Shown piece by piece: positions 1 through 8,892 of a stretch of 64,000 nt of DNA; position 1 is the first letter of the stretch; each line of letters begins with the position of its first letter. The stretch comes from SpSt-600 sp042408195 (GTDB lineage: Bacteria > Chloroflexota > Anaerolineae > SpSt-600): contig JBHOQL010000045.1 in the NCBI GenBank assembly GCA_042408195.1, forward strand, positions 1 through 64,000, written 5' to 3'. Position numbers and translations under genes: made by a program. The notes beneath the pieces are model-generated. The model saw nothing but the letters and a program-made list of their open reading frames with translations, searched no databases and was not told where the DNA came from.

Positions 1-167
1 TGGAACCGAGCCACGTCCTCTTGGCTATGGGTATCCCCCCTGAGGATGCGCACGGCTCCATAAGGCTTACCCTGGGCCGGGAGAACACTGACGAGGATGT
101 AGATTATGTCTTGGAAGTTCTCCCCCCGATAGTGCAGAGGCTGAGGGAGATGAGCCCATTCTCCTAA
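1..167 (+). CDS. Cysteine desulfurase (NifS/IscS family), C-terminal end only
   Basis: The third forward frame is open from the window edge to a TAA at 165-167 and encodes about 54 residues. It reads EPSHVLLAMG, then a GSIRLTLGRENT-like stretch and a short helix. This matches the C-terminal domain of class V PLP-dependent cysteine desulfurases, where the SIR(L/I)S-G segment binds the cofactor phosphate. The enzyme takes sulfur from cysteine for Fe-S clusters and thiolated tRNA. It ends 9 nt before cysK, whose ribosome site overlaps its stop codon, so the two are probably co-transcribed. The start and active-site Cys and Lys lie outside the window. Confidence 0.85.
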   Translation, partial: EPSHVLLAMGIPPEDAHGSIRLTLGRENTDEDVDYVLEVLPPIVQRLREMSPFS

Positions 168-176
168 AGGAGGCCT

Positions 177-1091
177 ATGACAAGGATTGCCCCAGACATA
201 ACCAAACTCATCGGGCGGACCCCTATGGTGCGCATAAACAAGCTCACGGGGTCCAATTCAGCTGAAGTGGTTGCTAAGCTGGAGTTCTTCAACCCAGCTG
301 GTAGCGTAAAAGATCGCATCGCTGCATCCATGATAGAGGACGCCGAAGCCCGCGGCCTCATTAGACCAGGCGATACCATTGTAGAGCCCACCAGTGGGAA
401 CACTGGGATAGGTTTAGCGATGGTGGCTGCGGCTAAAGGCTACAAACTCATCCTAACCATGCCCGAGAACATGACAGAAGAGAGGAAAGCCCTTCTGCGT
501 CTATTCGGTGCCGAACTCATCCTCACCCCAGCATCCGAGGGCATGGTCGGGGCAGTCCGGAAAGCAGAAGAGCTGGCCCGGCTCCACGGCTACTTCATGC
601 CTCAGCAATTTACCAACCCCGCTAATCCTGAGATCCACCGCCGTACCACTGCTGTGGAAATCCTGGAAGACACGGATGGGAAACTGGATGCCTTCGTGGC
701 TGGAGTAGGGACAGGAGGCACCATCACTGGAGTGGGCGAAGTCCTCAAAGAAAAAATTCCCGAGGTTCGCATCGTAGCCGTGGAGCCGGCTCGCTCCCCT
801 GTCCTTTCGGGCGGAAGTCCAGGACCTCACGGAATCCCGGGCATCGGTGCCGGCTTTGTCCCCGACGTCTTGAACCGCGAAATCATTGATGAAATCATAA
901 CGGTCACGGATGAAGATGCCCAGGAAACAATGTTGAAATTAGCCCAGGAAGAGGGGATATTGGCTGGAATATCCTCTGGCGCCGCCATGTGGGCAGCTCT
1001 CCGGGTAGCCGAACGCCTTGGCCCTGGCAAGAGGGTTGTAGTAATGCTGCCCGATACTGGTGAGCGCTATTTGAGCTTCTTAAGACTATAG
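177..1091 (+). CDS. cysK: Cysteine synthase (O-acetylserine sulfhydrylase)
   Basis: A 304-residue PLP enzyme that makes cysteine from O-acetylserine and sulfide in the cytoplasm. The PLP lysine is K45 in NPAGSVKDR, followed by the phosphate-binding PTSGNTG loop and the GVGTGGTITG glycine loop. GISSGA near residue 265 and the closing LPDTGERYLS are also typical. Length is normal for CysK. The ATG follows an AAGGAGG site at 167-173. Pairing with a cysteine desulfurase fits a sulfur-assimilation or Fe-S unit. The last residues (SFLRL) differ from the usual end, which matters little for function. Confidence 0.95.
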   Translation: MTRIAPDITKLIGRTPMVRINKLTGSNSAEVVAKLEFFNPAGSVKDRIAASMIEDAEARGLIRPGDTIVEPTSGNTGIGLAMVAAAKGYKLILTMPENMTEERKALLRLFGAELILTPASEGMVGAVRKAEELARLHGYFMPQQFTNPANPEIHRRTTAVEILEDTDGKLDAFVAGVGTGGTITGVGEVLKEKIPEVRIVAVEPARSPVLSGGSPGPHGIPGIGAGFVPDVLNREIIDEIITVTDEDAQETMLKLAQEEGILAGISSGAAMWAALRVAERLGPGKRVVVMLPDTGERYLSFLRL

Positions 1092-1100
1092 AGGTGGACC

Positions 1101-2359
1101 TTGGCAAAGAGTTATAAAGGCGTGAAAAATTGTACATTTGCCCTGGCCTTGGCGATTTTGATCCTAAACTCCCTGTTCGGTGCAAATTGCGGTCTATCGG
1201 AAAGGATAGAGATACCCCCCTTCATCCCCGAGTCTCTGACGATGAAGAAGTAGTCTCAATAACTAATGGTCGCGTGGTCGTTTCCTTACCAAAAGATCCG
1301 CGACTTGGGGCTACGGCAAGGCCTGTGGTTTGCCCCCTTCCTGGTTGATAAGAAAGCGGCCTTATTAAAGCAGCATCCCGACTGGTTCGTAAAAGATAAA
1401 AATGGCTCGCTGTACATCTACAGACAAGACCCCGGTGCCCCGGAAAGGTATGTCTTAGATGGTTCTCATCCAGAAGTGCAGGCATGGTTGGAAAGTCTCT
1501 TCAGAACCGCGGTTCATGATTGGGGATACGAATACTTGAAACTGGATTTCTTGCATGCGGGTGCAGTGGAAGGCAAAAGACATAACCCTACCATGACTTC
1601 CTTGGAAGCTTTGCGCCAGTGCTTGCTGGCAATTAGGAGAGGAGCAGGCGACAAGGCCTATATCCAGCAGGCTATAGGCCCATGGTTGGCACCGGTGGGG
1701 ATACTCAATGAGAGCCGCCTGGGCATGGATACCGAGTTTCGCCTGACCGCCGATCTGACCACCGCAGATATACCATGGCTCAATTGGCAATACGCCACCT
1801 GGTACATCCGGAACAACATAGCCGGTTACTTTGCCATGGGCAATCTATTCAACGTGCAGTCGGGTGAAGGGTTCAGGTTCGGTCCCTGGTCCTATCAAGA
1901 AGCGAAAACCCTTATCGCTACCTACGCGCTGAATGGCAACTTATGGCTCGCAGGAGATTTGACCTCCTTGTCTCTCGAAGAGATAAGTCTGCTTAATAAC
2001 CAAGCCATCATTGCTTTGAGTAACTCCGGCTTGGGAGCCAAACCTGTAGATCTTTTTGAGAGGCCAGACTTTCTGGCTTCCTCGGGCGGTATTAATGTAT
2101 TTGGAGATAGCCAGCGTTTAACCTATGGCGCTTTGCCTAATATTTGGTATGTGTCAGGCAAAGATATACGATTGATTGGCGTATTCAATTGGAGCAACCG
2201 CAAATTCGCAGTGATTTTGCCTTTGGCCAAGATTGGCCTGGATTCAAACGAAAAGTACTCCTTTTTGATGTCTGGACCGGCCAAAAAGTGGGAGAATATC
2301 GAGGAAGCATTACTCTGGTCATTGACGGTCACGCCCACAAGCTATTGAAAATAGATTGA
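1101..2359 (+). pseudogene. Broken GH36 alpha-galactosidase with internal deletion and frameshifts
   Basis: The longest open piece (1266-2348) carries GH36/melibiase catalytic-domain sequence: LGLRQGLWFAPFLV, then YLKLDF with the nucleophile-type Asp, and RLGMDTEF. The real C-terminus lies in another frame: FDVWTGQKVGEY continues to a stop at 2359. One extra T in the T5 run at 2262-2266 would join the two. Upstream, a TTG at 1101 behind AGGTGG starts a signal-peptide-like segment that stops at 1250 (MKK stop). A shifted frame then gives VSITNGRVVVSLPK, like the GH36 N-terminal beta domain. About 300 residues expected between that piece and the catalytic fragment are absent. This looks like gene decay; the homopolymer frameshift alone could be a sequencing error. 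Confidence 0.75.
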
Positions 2360-2640
2360 TTGAAAGGCAGAGCGGGTGAAGGTCAAACCCTGGGCTATCG
2401 CAGAAGACTGCCAGAAACGATTCTTCCACTGTAGCTCAAACGAACTTTGCCTGCACTGAAGCAGCAAGATATCATCCGAGTTGTAATCTTCCTTCCCACA
2501 ATGCCTATTCCACCGCCTTCTCAGAGGACGGCCTTTAAACCTAAAGGCCCTATAGCCGGAAGTGGAACGCCGCTCCAAACCCGAGGGCGACAGACAAAGC
2601 GCCCACCGCTTCTCCCTCCGACCACTCGGAAAAGCTATCC
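2360..2640. other. Non-coding stretch with one hairpin
   Basis: No convincing coding frame on either strand between the broken GH36 gene and the thioesterase promoter. The one clear structure is an 8-bp inverted repeat with a 4-nt loop at 2530-2549 (GGCCTTTA/TAAAGGCC). It has no T-tract, so it is not a standard terminator. The rest may be eroded sequence. Confidence 0.4.
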
Positions 2641-2669
2641 TTTTCAATCCTACCCTTTTGTGGTATCAT
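2641..2669 (+). promoter_or_regulatory. Putative sigma-70 promoter for the thioesterase gene
   Basis: TTTTCA (2641-2646), 17-nt spacer, TATCAT (2664-2669). The -10 matches the consensus at 5 of 6 positions and the -35 at 4 of 6. It lies 27 nt before the start codon. Confidence 0.4.
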
Positions 2670-2696
2670 GGAGAAAAATTAAACGGAGGTAAAGGC

Positions 2697-3098
2697 ATGG
2701 ATTTTGCCCTTTCGCCAGGCCTCAAAGCTGAAGTCCGGCGCAAAGTGACCCCCGAAATCACAGCACGCCACCTGGGAAGCGGCAACGTGGAAGTCCTGGC
2801 TACCCCAGCTATGATTGCCCTGATGGAGCAAGCAGCCGTTCAGGCGGTTGACCCCCTTCTACCTCCCGGTCTGAGGACTGTAGGAGTGGCAGTGGATGTC
2901 AAACACATAGCCCCGACACCAGTGGATATGGAAGTCCGGGCTACAGCTGAACTTCTGGAAATAGACGGCCGCAAACTGCTCTTCAAGGTTGAGGCCTACG
3001 ATGAAAAGGAAAAAGTGGGCGAGGGTTTCCACCGCAGAGTTATAATTGACTTGGAGCAGTTTGCTGCCAGAATCTCAAGCAAAGGAGGAAATCAGTGA
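2697..3098 (+). CDS. Hotdog-fold thioesterase, FlK-like
   Basis: A 133-residue protein of the fluoroacetyl-CoA-thioesterase-like hotdog family, expected to hydrolyse or bind an acyl-CoA. Typical features are HLGSGNVEVLATPAM, ALMEQAAVQAV along the hotdog helix, TVGVAVDVKHIAPTP, and a C-terminal GEGFHRRVII strand. The ATG at 2697 is preferred over upstream in-frame codons because GGAGGT sits 6 nt before it and the family starts here. Its TGA overlaps the GTG start of the next gene, so they are likely coupled. The substrate cannot be read from the sequence. Confidence 0.8.
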   Translation: MDFALSPGLKAEVRRKVTPEITARHLGSGNVEVLATPAMIALMEQAAVQAVDPLLPPGLRTVGVAVDVKHIAPTPVDMEVRATAELLEIDGRKLLFKVEAYDEKEKVGEGFHRRVIIDLEQFAARISSKGGNQ

Positions 3099-4924
3099 AA
3101 AGATTGGCCCTGCTCGTTTTACTTTCCACTCTCCTTTTCCTCCTCCCCTCCCATTCTTTCGCCCAGAGCAGATCGCTCTTCTGGGAGCGCTTAGACGTTA
3201 CCATAACGGTGATGCCCAACTCTGATATAAGGGTAGAAGAGGTATGGGAGGTAGTGTTTCAGGGAGGACCTTTCCGCTACGGTTACCGTGCCGTACCCAT
3301 GAACAGGCTCACAGCCATAACCGATGTGGAGGTAGAAGGGGAAGGCCGGCTATACAACCTCTCCGATTCCGAGCAACCCTTCACGTTCAAAACCTTCAAA
3401 GAAGAGGATGAATTCATAATCAAGTGGTTCTTCCCACCGGTTTCCGACCGAAAAGCCTCTTTCCGGCTTTCTTACACGGTGAAAGGAGCCCTTCGCTTCT
3501 ACAAAGGTGGGGACCAAATATGGTGGGTGGCTATTTTCCCCGATAGGGATTACCCTGTCCTCAATTCTACTGTAACCGTTTACCTGCCCGAAGGAGCTAA
3601 AGCGGAAAAGGTGGCCTCTTATGGTCCCCCCACTGTCTGGGAAATATCTCCCGATGGCCAAGCTGTGACTTTCAGAACGCGGGAGGAAATAGGGCCTTAT
3701 GAAAGCTTGGAAGTGCGGGTCCAGTTCCCCCATGGCATCGTGGCGGGAAGCCCCGCCCCATGGCAAAGGATTGAGGATGCGCGTCCCCTCTTGAATTTAG
3801 GCCTTGGGGCGCTGGGACTCTTCCTGGCCGTGGCTGGAGTCGCCGGAGTAATAGCTCTTTGGTATCTCAAGGGCCGGGATGTCCCAGTGCCAGAATTTGC
3901 TTCCTACTTGCCTGAGCCTCCTTCCGACCTGCCACCAGGCGTCGCAGGAACTTTGCTGGATGAGCAAGCCGACCTTCAGGACATAATAGCCACGCTCGTG
4001 GACTTGGCCCGCAGGGGAGCCATTGAAATTGTGGAAAAGAGGGGCCCCTTCGGTAGCAGAAATATTAGCTTCAGGTTGATAGATTCAAGCTTGGCCGTCC
4101 ACCCCTTTGAGACCAAACTCCTTTCAGCCATATTCGGGCGCGAGCACACCACTCGGAACCTCTCAGAGTTGAAAAATCGCTTTTACGCCCACATACCCGA
4201 TATCCAAGAAGCTCTCTACAAGGAGGCCGTTAAGCGAGGGCTCTTCCCAGCCAACCCCCAGAGGGTAAGGACAAAGTACGGTTATTTGGGCTTAACCATC
4301 ATCATCATGGCGGGCATCCTGTGGGTCTTGGCCCATTTCACCTTCAGCGTCATCGCCGAGTTCGGAGCCAGCGTCTGCCCATCCCTTGGCCTTGCGGTCA
4401 CGGGCCTCGCCTTTATGGTAGCAAGCAGGTATATGCCCCGAAAAACCCCTCAGGGTTCCGAGGAGGCAGCCCGCTGGAGGGCCTTCAAGCGCTACCTCCA
4501 GAACATTGAAAAATATGCAAAGCTGGAAGAGGCAAAAGAAATCTTTGAACGTTACCTCCCCTATGCCATCGCTTTCGGCTTGGAACGAAGTTGGGTTTCC
4601 AAGTTTGCCCAGGTTGATACTCCCGCTCCTCCCTGGTACATCCCGGATTACAGTTACCCAACGAGGCCTGTGGGAGGTGGGAGGGTTGGTAGGGCTGCCC
4701 CCATTCCCACACCTGAAGGTTTGGGACTCCCTTCCCTGGAATCGGCTTCCGAAAGTATATTCTCTTCCCTCAACAGCATTTCGGATGGCCTTCTTTCCAC
4801 CCTTGAAGCTGCTGCCTCTACTTTCACCAGTACTCCTTCTCCGAAAGGGGGCGGAGGCAGGGGATGGAGTGGAGGCGGCAGAATCGGTGGGGGCGGAGGC
4901 GGTGGAAGGGGTGGATTCGGATAA
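3095..4924 (+). CDS. DUF2207 family membrane protein
   Basis: A 609-residue envelope protein starting at a GTG that overlaps the previous stop. It has an N-terminal signal peptide (about 1-23, cleavage after HSFA), a DUF2207 extracytoplasmic beta domain (about 30-225), a membrane segment near 233-260, a cytoplasmic PPSDLPPGVAGTLLDEQ region typical of the family, further hydrophobic segments near 395-440, and a long glycine-rich tail ending GGGRGGFG. DUF2207 proteins are widespread and functionally uncharacterised. The following membrane zinc-ribbon gene starts 14 nt later and is probably in the same operon. Confidence 0.85.
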   Translation: MKRLALLVLLSTLLFLLPSHSFAQSRSLFWERLDVTITVMPNSDIRVEEVWEVVFQGGPFRYGYRAVPMNRLTAITDVEVEGEGRLYNLSDSEQPFTFKTFKEEDEFIIKWFFPPVSDRKASFRLSYTVKGALRFYKGGDQIWWVAIFPDRDYPVLNSTVTVYLPEGAKAEKVASYGPPTVWEISPDGQAVTFRTREEIGPYESLEVRVQFPHGIVAGSPAPWQRIEDARPLLNLGLGALGLFLAVAGVAGVIALWYLKGRDVPVPEFASYLPEPPSDLPPGVAGTLLDEQADLQDIIATLVDLARRGAIEIVEKRGPFGSRNISFRLIDSSLAVHPFETKLLSAIFGREHTTRNLSELKNRFYAHIPDIQEALYKEAVKRGLFPANPQRVRTKYGYLGLTIIIMAGILWVLAHFTFSVIAEFGASVCPSLGLAVTGLAFMVASRYMPRKTPQGSEEAARWRAFKRYLQNIEKYAKLEEAKEIFERYLPYAIAFGLERSWVSKFAQVDTPAPPWYIPDYSYPTRPVGGGRVGRAAPIPTPEGLGLPSLESASESIFSSLNSISDGLLSTLEAAASTFTSTPSPKGGGGRGWSGGGRIGGGGGGGRGGFG

Positions 4925-4937
4925 TTGAGGAGGAACC

Positions 4938-5477
4938 ATGGTCGGAGCAGGCAAACTCATCGGTGCTATCCTTATTGCAGTAGGCCTTGTTGTGGCTCTG
5001 CTGGCAGGTGTCTACCTCTTTGCGGGCTACGCTGAAGGAAGGATTTCTCTCCCCGCTGTTGTTCTGGGCCTTTCATTAGCGATCATTGCCGTAACCATGC
5101 CCGCCGCTGGGGTTGGGATTTACCTTTTGGCGAAAGGACGCAGCGAAGAAGCCCAGTTTGCCCAGGTGGAGAAGGAGCGGAAAATCCTGAATATGGTGCT
5201 CGCCCAGGGTAAAGTCCGCTTTGCCGAAATAGCCCTGGAGCTAAACGTCCCCAGGGACCAGGTAGAAGACCTGGTCCGCTCGCTGGTGGGGAAAAACCTC
5301 TTCAGTGGCGCTATCAACTGGCAGGATGGAATCCTCTATTCAAAGGAACTCGCTCAGTTCAACATCGACCGGAAATGCCCCAACTGCGGTGGGCAGTTGG
5401 AGATAGCGGGCAAAGGCGTGATAAAGTGCCCATGGTGCGGCTCCGAAGTGTTCATCCACCGGGACTTTACAGCCTGA
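4938..5477 (+). CDS. Two-TM protein with winged-helix-like and zinc-ribbon domains
   Basis: A 179-residue protein with two hydrophobic segments (about 7-30 and 40-66), a short charged linker, a helical region (about 80-135) whose pattern resembles a winged helix (KVRFAEIALELNVP, QVEDLVRSLVGKNLF), and a C-terminal zinc ribbon with CPNCGG and CPWCG knuckles. GAGGAGG precedes the ATG. It probably works at the inner face of the membrane with its DUF2207 neighbour, but no function is known. The family was not recognised. Confidence 0.7.
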   Translation: MVGAGKLIGAILIAVGLVVALLAGVYLFAGYAEGRISLPAVVLGLSLAIIAVTMPAAGVGIYLLAKGRSEEAQFAQVEKERKILNMVLAQGKVRFAEIALELNVPRDQVEDLVRSLVGKNLFSGAINWQDGILYSKELAQFNIDRKCPNCGGQLEIAGKGVIKCPWCGSEVFIHRDFTA

Positions 5478-5534
5478 TAGCGCTAGGCCTTGCCTCAGAC
5501 TTTCACCTTGGCCTCACTGGGAAGAGGAGGCAAT

Positions 5535-5756
5535 GTGCATACTTTTATTGGCGAAGTGGTGGAGATATTTGAGGAGGGAGAGGAACGCAAAGCCCGGGTA
5601 AAAGTGGGTGGAGCTTTCATCAAAGCCAGCATTGAGCTATTGACCGAAGTGAAAGTGGGCGATAAAATAATCCTCTGCGCTGGGGTCGCCCTGGGGAAAC
5701 TAGCTGAGGAGGAAGAGGATGTGCTTAGGAGTACCGGGCAAGGTCATAAGCATTGA
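5535..5756 (+). CDS. HypC-like small protein lacking the N-terminal cysteine
   Basis: About 73 residues. The frame is open from a TTG at 5490, but the GTG at 5535 lies just after GAGGAGG (5524-5530) and starts where HypC homology begins (HTFIGEVVEIF). The body follows the HypC/HupF beta barrel: KARVKVGG, TEVKVGDKIILCAGVALGKL. True HypC begins Met-Cys, and that cysteine binds HypD and the iron ligand complex. Here position 2 is His. The 3' end overlaps hypC by 38 nt. It may be a divergent paralogue with a helper role. Confidence 0.65.
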   Translation: MHTFIGEVVEIFEEGEERKARVKVGGAFIKASIELLTEVKVGDKIILCAGVALGKLAEEEEDVLRSTGQGHKH

Positions 5757-5961
5757 AGAGAACCCGCTAGGCATAACTATGGGTAAGGTAAGCTTTGGAG
5801 GGATAGTAAAGGATGTTTGCCTTGCCTACATTCCCGACGTTAAAGTGGGGGATTACGTTATAGTCCATGTGGGCTTTGCCATAAGCAAGATCGATGAAGA
5901 GCAAGCGCACTCCATTTTTGAGTTTCTGCAGCAGATAGCGGAGTTGGAAAGCGAAGCATGA
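5719..5961 (+). CDS. hypC: Hydrogenase maturation chaperone HypC
   Basis: 80 residues starting MCLGVPGKV, with the essential Cys2, followed by GGIVKDVCLAYIPDVKVGDYV and an IDEEQA helix. HypC shuttles the Fe(CN)2CO precursor between HypD and the large subunit of [NiFe]-hydrogenase. An AGGAGGAAG site lies before the ATG, inside the upstream HypC-like gene. The stop overlaps the hypD start (ATGA). Together with hypD and hypE this is the conserved C-D-E core. hypA, hypB, hypF and hydrogenase structural genes are not in the window. Confidence 0.95.
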   Translation: MCLGVPGKVISIEENPLGITMGKVSFGGIVKDVCLAYIPDVKVGDYVIVHVGFAISKIDEEQAHSIFEFLQQIAELESEA

Positions 5962-7046
5962 AGTTCATAGATGAATACCGCAGGGAAGAGGACGCCCGCA
6001 AACTAGTCAATGCTATCCACCGCCTTGTAACGAGGCCGTGGGTTATCATGGAGGTCTGTGGCGGCCAAACCCACACTATCCTGAAGTCCGGAATAGACCG
6101 CCTCCTCCCTCCTGAAGTTACGGTGGTGCACGGGCCAGGATGCCCGGTATGCGTGACCCCCCTCGAGCTTATAGACAAAGCCATTGCCCTCGCCAGCACA
6201 CCCGGCGTGATTTTCACCTCCTTCGGGGATATGTTAAGGGTTCCGGGGAGCAATGGAGACCTTCTCAGCGCCAAAGCGCAAGGGGGCGATGTCCGGATGG
6301 TCTATTCTCCCCTTGATGCCTTGCGCCTGGCTCAGAAAAACCCCGATAGGGAAGTTGTGTTCTTCGCCGTGGGCTTCGAGACCACTGCCCCCGCCAATGC
6401 CATGGCTGTTTGGCAGGCCAAGCAGATGGGGTTAAAGAACTTTTCCATCCTCTGTGCCCAGGTCAGGGTTCCCCCTGCCCTTGAACTAATCCTGAACGAC
6501 CCCGATAACATGGTGCAGGGTTTCCTGGCAGCTGGCCACGTCTGCACAGTTATGGGCTACTGGGAATACGAGCCCATAGCCGAAAGATATAGGGTCCCCA
6601 TCGTCGTCACTGGCTTTGAACCTCTGGACCTCCTCCAAGGAATTTACATGGTCCTGAAGGCCCTGGAGGAGGGGAGGTGGGGGGTAGAGAACCAGTACGT
6701 CCGCTCGGTGCGGAGGGAAGGCAACGTCCAAGCTCAGAAACTGATGAACGAAGTCTTCAAGATATGCGACCGCCAATGGCGGGGGATCGGAATTGTGCGA
6801 GGTGGAGGCCTCTGCCTGCGGCCCGAGTATTCCGAGTTTGATGCTGAAAGGCGCTTTGGCCTGCAGGACATGATTGTTTCCGAATCGGCCGTGTGCATAG
6901 CTGGTGAGATACTGCAGGGTAAAAAGAAACCCCCCGATTGCCCCTCTTTCGGAGGGGATTGCACTCCTGAGCATCCCTTGGGCGCACCAATGGTTTCTTC
7001 GGAGGGTGCCTGCGCGGCTTACTACCAGTACGGGAGGGGGAAGTGA
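5958..7046 (+). CDS. hypD: Hydrogenase maturation protein HypD
   Basis: 362 residues, full length. HypD is the Fe-S scaffold on which the cyanide and CO ligands of the [NiFe] site are assembled. Visible signatures are CGGQTHT near residue 35, GPGCPVCVTP, FEPLDLLQGI, and C-terminal cysteines of the [4Fe-4S] site (GGGLCLRPEY, DCPSFGGDCTPEHPLGAP, SEGACAAYY). The ATG overlaps the hypC stop and the TGA overlaps the GTG of hypE, giving a tightly coupled operon. Confidence 0.97.
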   Translation: MKFIDEYRREEDARKLVNAIHRLVTRPWVIMEVCGGQTHTILKSGIDRLLPPEVTVVHGPGCPVCVTPLELIDKAIALASTPGVIFTSFGDMLRVPGSNGDLLSAKAQGGDVRMVYSPLDALRLAQKNPDREVVFFAVGFETTAPANAMAVWQAKQMGLKNFSILCAQVRVPPALELILNDPDNMVQGFLAAGHVCTVMGYWEYEPIAERYRVPIVVTGFEPLDLLQGIYMVLKALEEGRWGVENQYVRSVRREGNVQAQKLMNEVFKICDRQWRGIGIVRGGGLCLRPEYSEFDAERRFGLQDMIVSESAVCIAGEILQGKKKPPDCPSFGGDCTPEHPLGAPMVSSEGACAAYYQYGRGK

Positions 7047-8083
7047 GCTTCCAATGCCCGATCCCTATATCCGAATATCCGACCATACTCTTAGCCCACG
7101 GGGGCGGAGGAAAACTCACCCAGATGCTTATAGAGCGGGTTTTCCTTCCAGCTTTCGCCAACTCCGCCCTGGAAGTCCTCCACGATGGAGCCATCCTGGA
7201 AATAGGAGAGGCACGCCTCGCTTTTACCACCGACTCCTTTGTGGTCAGCCCTATTTTCTTCCCCGGTGGGGACATAGGCTGCCTGGCTGTCTATGGAACT
7301 GTAAATGACCTGGCCATGTGCGGGGCTAAGCCGCTGGCCCTTTCGGCCGGATTTATCTTAGAAGAAGGCTTCCCCATGGCCGACCTCTGCCGGGTTGTGG
7401 AATCTATGAGAGAAGCAGCCGCCAGGGTTGGTGTCCCCATTGTCACGGGCGATACTAAGGTGGTGGACAGGGGCAAGGGCGATGGGATTTTCATAAACAC
7501 CACAGGCATAGGCCTCATCCCACCTGGAATTCACATTTCGCCTAAAAGGGCGAGACCAGGAGACCTGGTCCTCGTGAACGGGGCCATAGCTGTGCACGGA
7601 ATCGCTATTATGTCCGTAAGGGAAGGGCTTGAATTTGAAACCACCCTCACCAGCGATACAGCTCCCTTGCACGACCTCGTCGCCAGGATACTAGAGGTGG
7701 GAGGGGACAAAGTCCACGTCCTCAGGGACCCGACGAGAGGAGGGGTGGCCAGCGCCCTCAACGAAATCGCAGCCAGAGCTAGGGTAGGGATCGTCCTGGA
7801 CGAGGCCTCTATTCCCATATGGGAGGAAGTAAAAGGGGCCTGCGAAATCCTGGGGCTCGACCCCCTGTACGTGGCTAATGAGGGCAAGTGCATAGCCATT
7901 GTGGCCCGAGATAAGGCAGAAGAAGTGCTGGAAGTCATGCGAGCCCACCCTCAGGGGAAAGAATCAGCTATAATTGGCGAAGTAGTAGAAGAGCACCCTG
8001 GGCAAGTAGTCTTGCGGAGCAAAATCGGTGGGATGAGGGTGGTGGATATGCTCAGTGGGGAGCAGTTGCCTCGCATATGCTAA
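7043..8083 (+). CDS. hypE: Carbamoyl dehydratase HypE
   Basis: 346 residues of the PurM/AIR-synthase fold. HypE dehydrates its C-terminal thiocarbamate to thiocyanate, the source of the cyanide ligands. The C-terminus is exactly PRIC, the carrier cysteine. The N-terminus has LAHGGGGKLT, and the ATP-binding core shows TGDTKVVDRG and DPTRGGVASALNEIA. The GTG start overlaps hypD. A strong AAGGAGG follows the stop for the next gene. Confidence 0.97.
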   Translation: MSFQCPIPISEYPTILLAHGGGGKLTQMLIERVFLPAFANSALEVLHDGAILEIGEARLAFTTDSFVVSPIFFPGGDIGCLAVYGTVNDLAMCGAKPLALSAGFILEEGFPMADLCRVVESMREAAARVGVPIVTGDTKVVDRGKGDGIFINTTGIGLIPPGIHISPKRARPGDLVLVNGAIAVHGIAIMSVREGLEFETTLTSDTAPLHDLVARILEVGGDKVHVLRDPTRGGVASALNEIAARARVGIVLDEASIPIWEEVKGACEILGLDPLYVANEGKCIAIVARDKAEEVLEVMRAHPQGKESAIIGEVVEEHPGQVVLRSKIGGMRVVDMLSGEQLPRIC

Positions 8084-8094
8084 GGAGGTGAACA

Positions 8095-8889
8095 ATGCCT
8101 GCGGTGGATATTTCCGAACATGTATGTATACATTACGAAGAGGTAAATCCTTCGGGTTCCCCTCCCGTTCTCTTGTTGCACGGCCTTGGCTCCGCCGGTG
8201 CCGACTGGGCTTTTCAGTTTGAGGCCTTATCCGGGGCCGGTTTCCGTATCCTTGCCCCGGACTTAAGGGGCTTCGGCCGCTCCAGTGCTCCGCCGAAGGT
8301 CACAGTAAAAGCCATGGCCGATGACATGGCCCTTTTCCTGAAAAAGCTCAACGCTTACCCCGCCCACGTGGTTGGTATATCCATGGGCGGAACGGTGGCT
8401 TTGCAGCTCGCTCTGGACCATCCGGAACTGGTCCGCAAGCTGGCCCTGGTCAACACCTTTGCTAAGCTGAAGTTCACGAGCCTGCGGGAAATCCTATACC
8501 TCCTCACCAGAGTGGTCCTGGCTTTCCTCCTGGGGCCTGAGAAACAAGCAGATATGGTAGCCTGGCGAGTCTTCCCTCGCCCGGAGCAGGAAAACCTCCG
8601 CAACAATCTGAAGCAGCGCATCCTACACACAAACCCCTGCTCCTACCGTTCGGCCCTTCAATCCCTTCAGAAGTTTGATGTTTCCCACCGGCTCAAGGAG
8701 TTGAAGGTGCCCGTTCTGGTAGTTACCGGAGCCGAGGATACGACTGTTCCCCCAAAGGTTCAAGAGGAGATGGCCCGGGCCATTCCTGGCGCAAAGCATG
8801 TTGTTGTGGAGGGAAGCGGACACGGCGTCATAGCCGATAATCCCGAAACCTTCAACAGAATCCTGCTGGAATTCTTGACCGGAGCCTGA
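8095..8889 (+). CDS. Alpha/beta hydrolase
   Basis: 264 residues of the alpha/beta-hydrolase fold without a signal peptide, so cytoplasmic. LLHGLGSAGADW forms the oxyanion region, S96 in GISMGG is the nucleophile, VTGAEDTTVPP carries the acid, and the His lies in EGSGHGV. The substrate is unknown; esterases and C-C hydrolases share this pattern. AAGGAGGTGA precedes the ATG. It lies in the same direction as the hyp operon with a gap of only 11 nt, so it may be read through from it. Confidence 0.85.
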   Translation: MPAVDISEHVCIHYEEVNPSGSPPVLLLHGLGSAGADWAFQFEALSGAGFRILAPDLRGFGRSSAPPKVTVKAMADDMALFLKKLNAYPAHVVGISMGGTVALQLALDHPELVRKLALVNTFAKLKFTSLREILYLLTRVVLAFLLGPEKQADMVAWRVFPRPEQENLRNNLKQRILHTNPCSYRSALQSLQKFDVSHRLKELKVPVLVVTGAEDTTVPPKVQEEMARAIPGAKHVVVEGSGHGVIADNPETFNRILLEFLTGA

Positions 8890-8892
8890 GGT

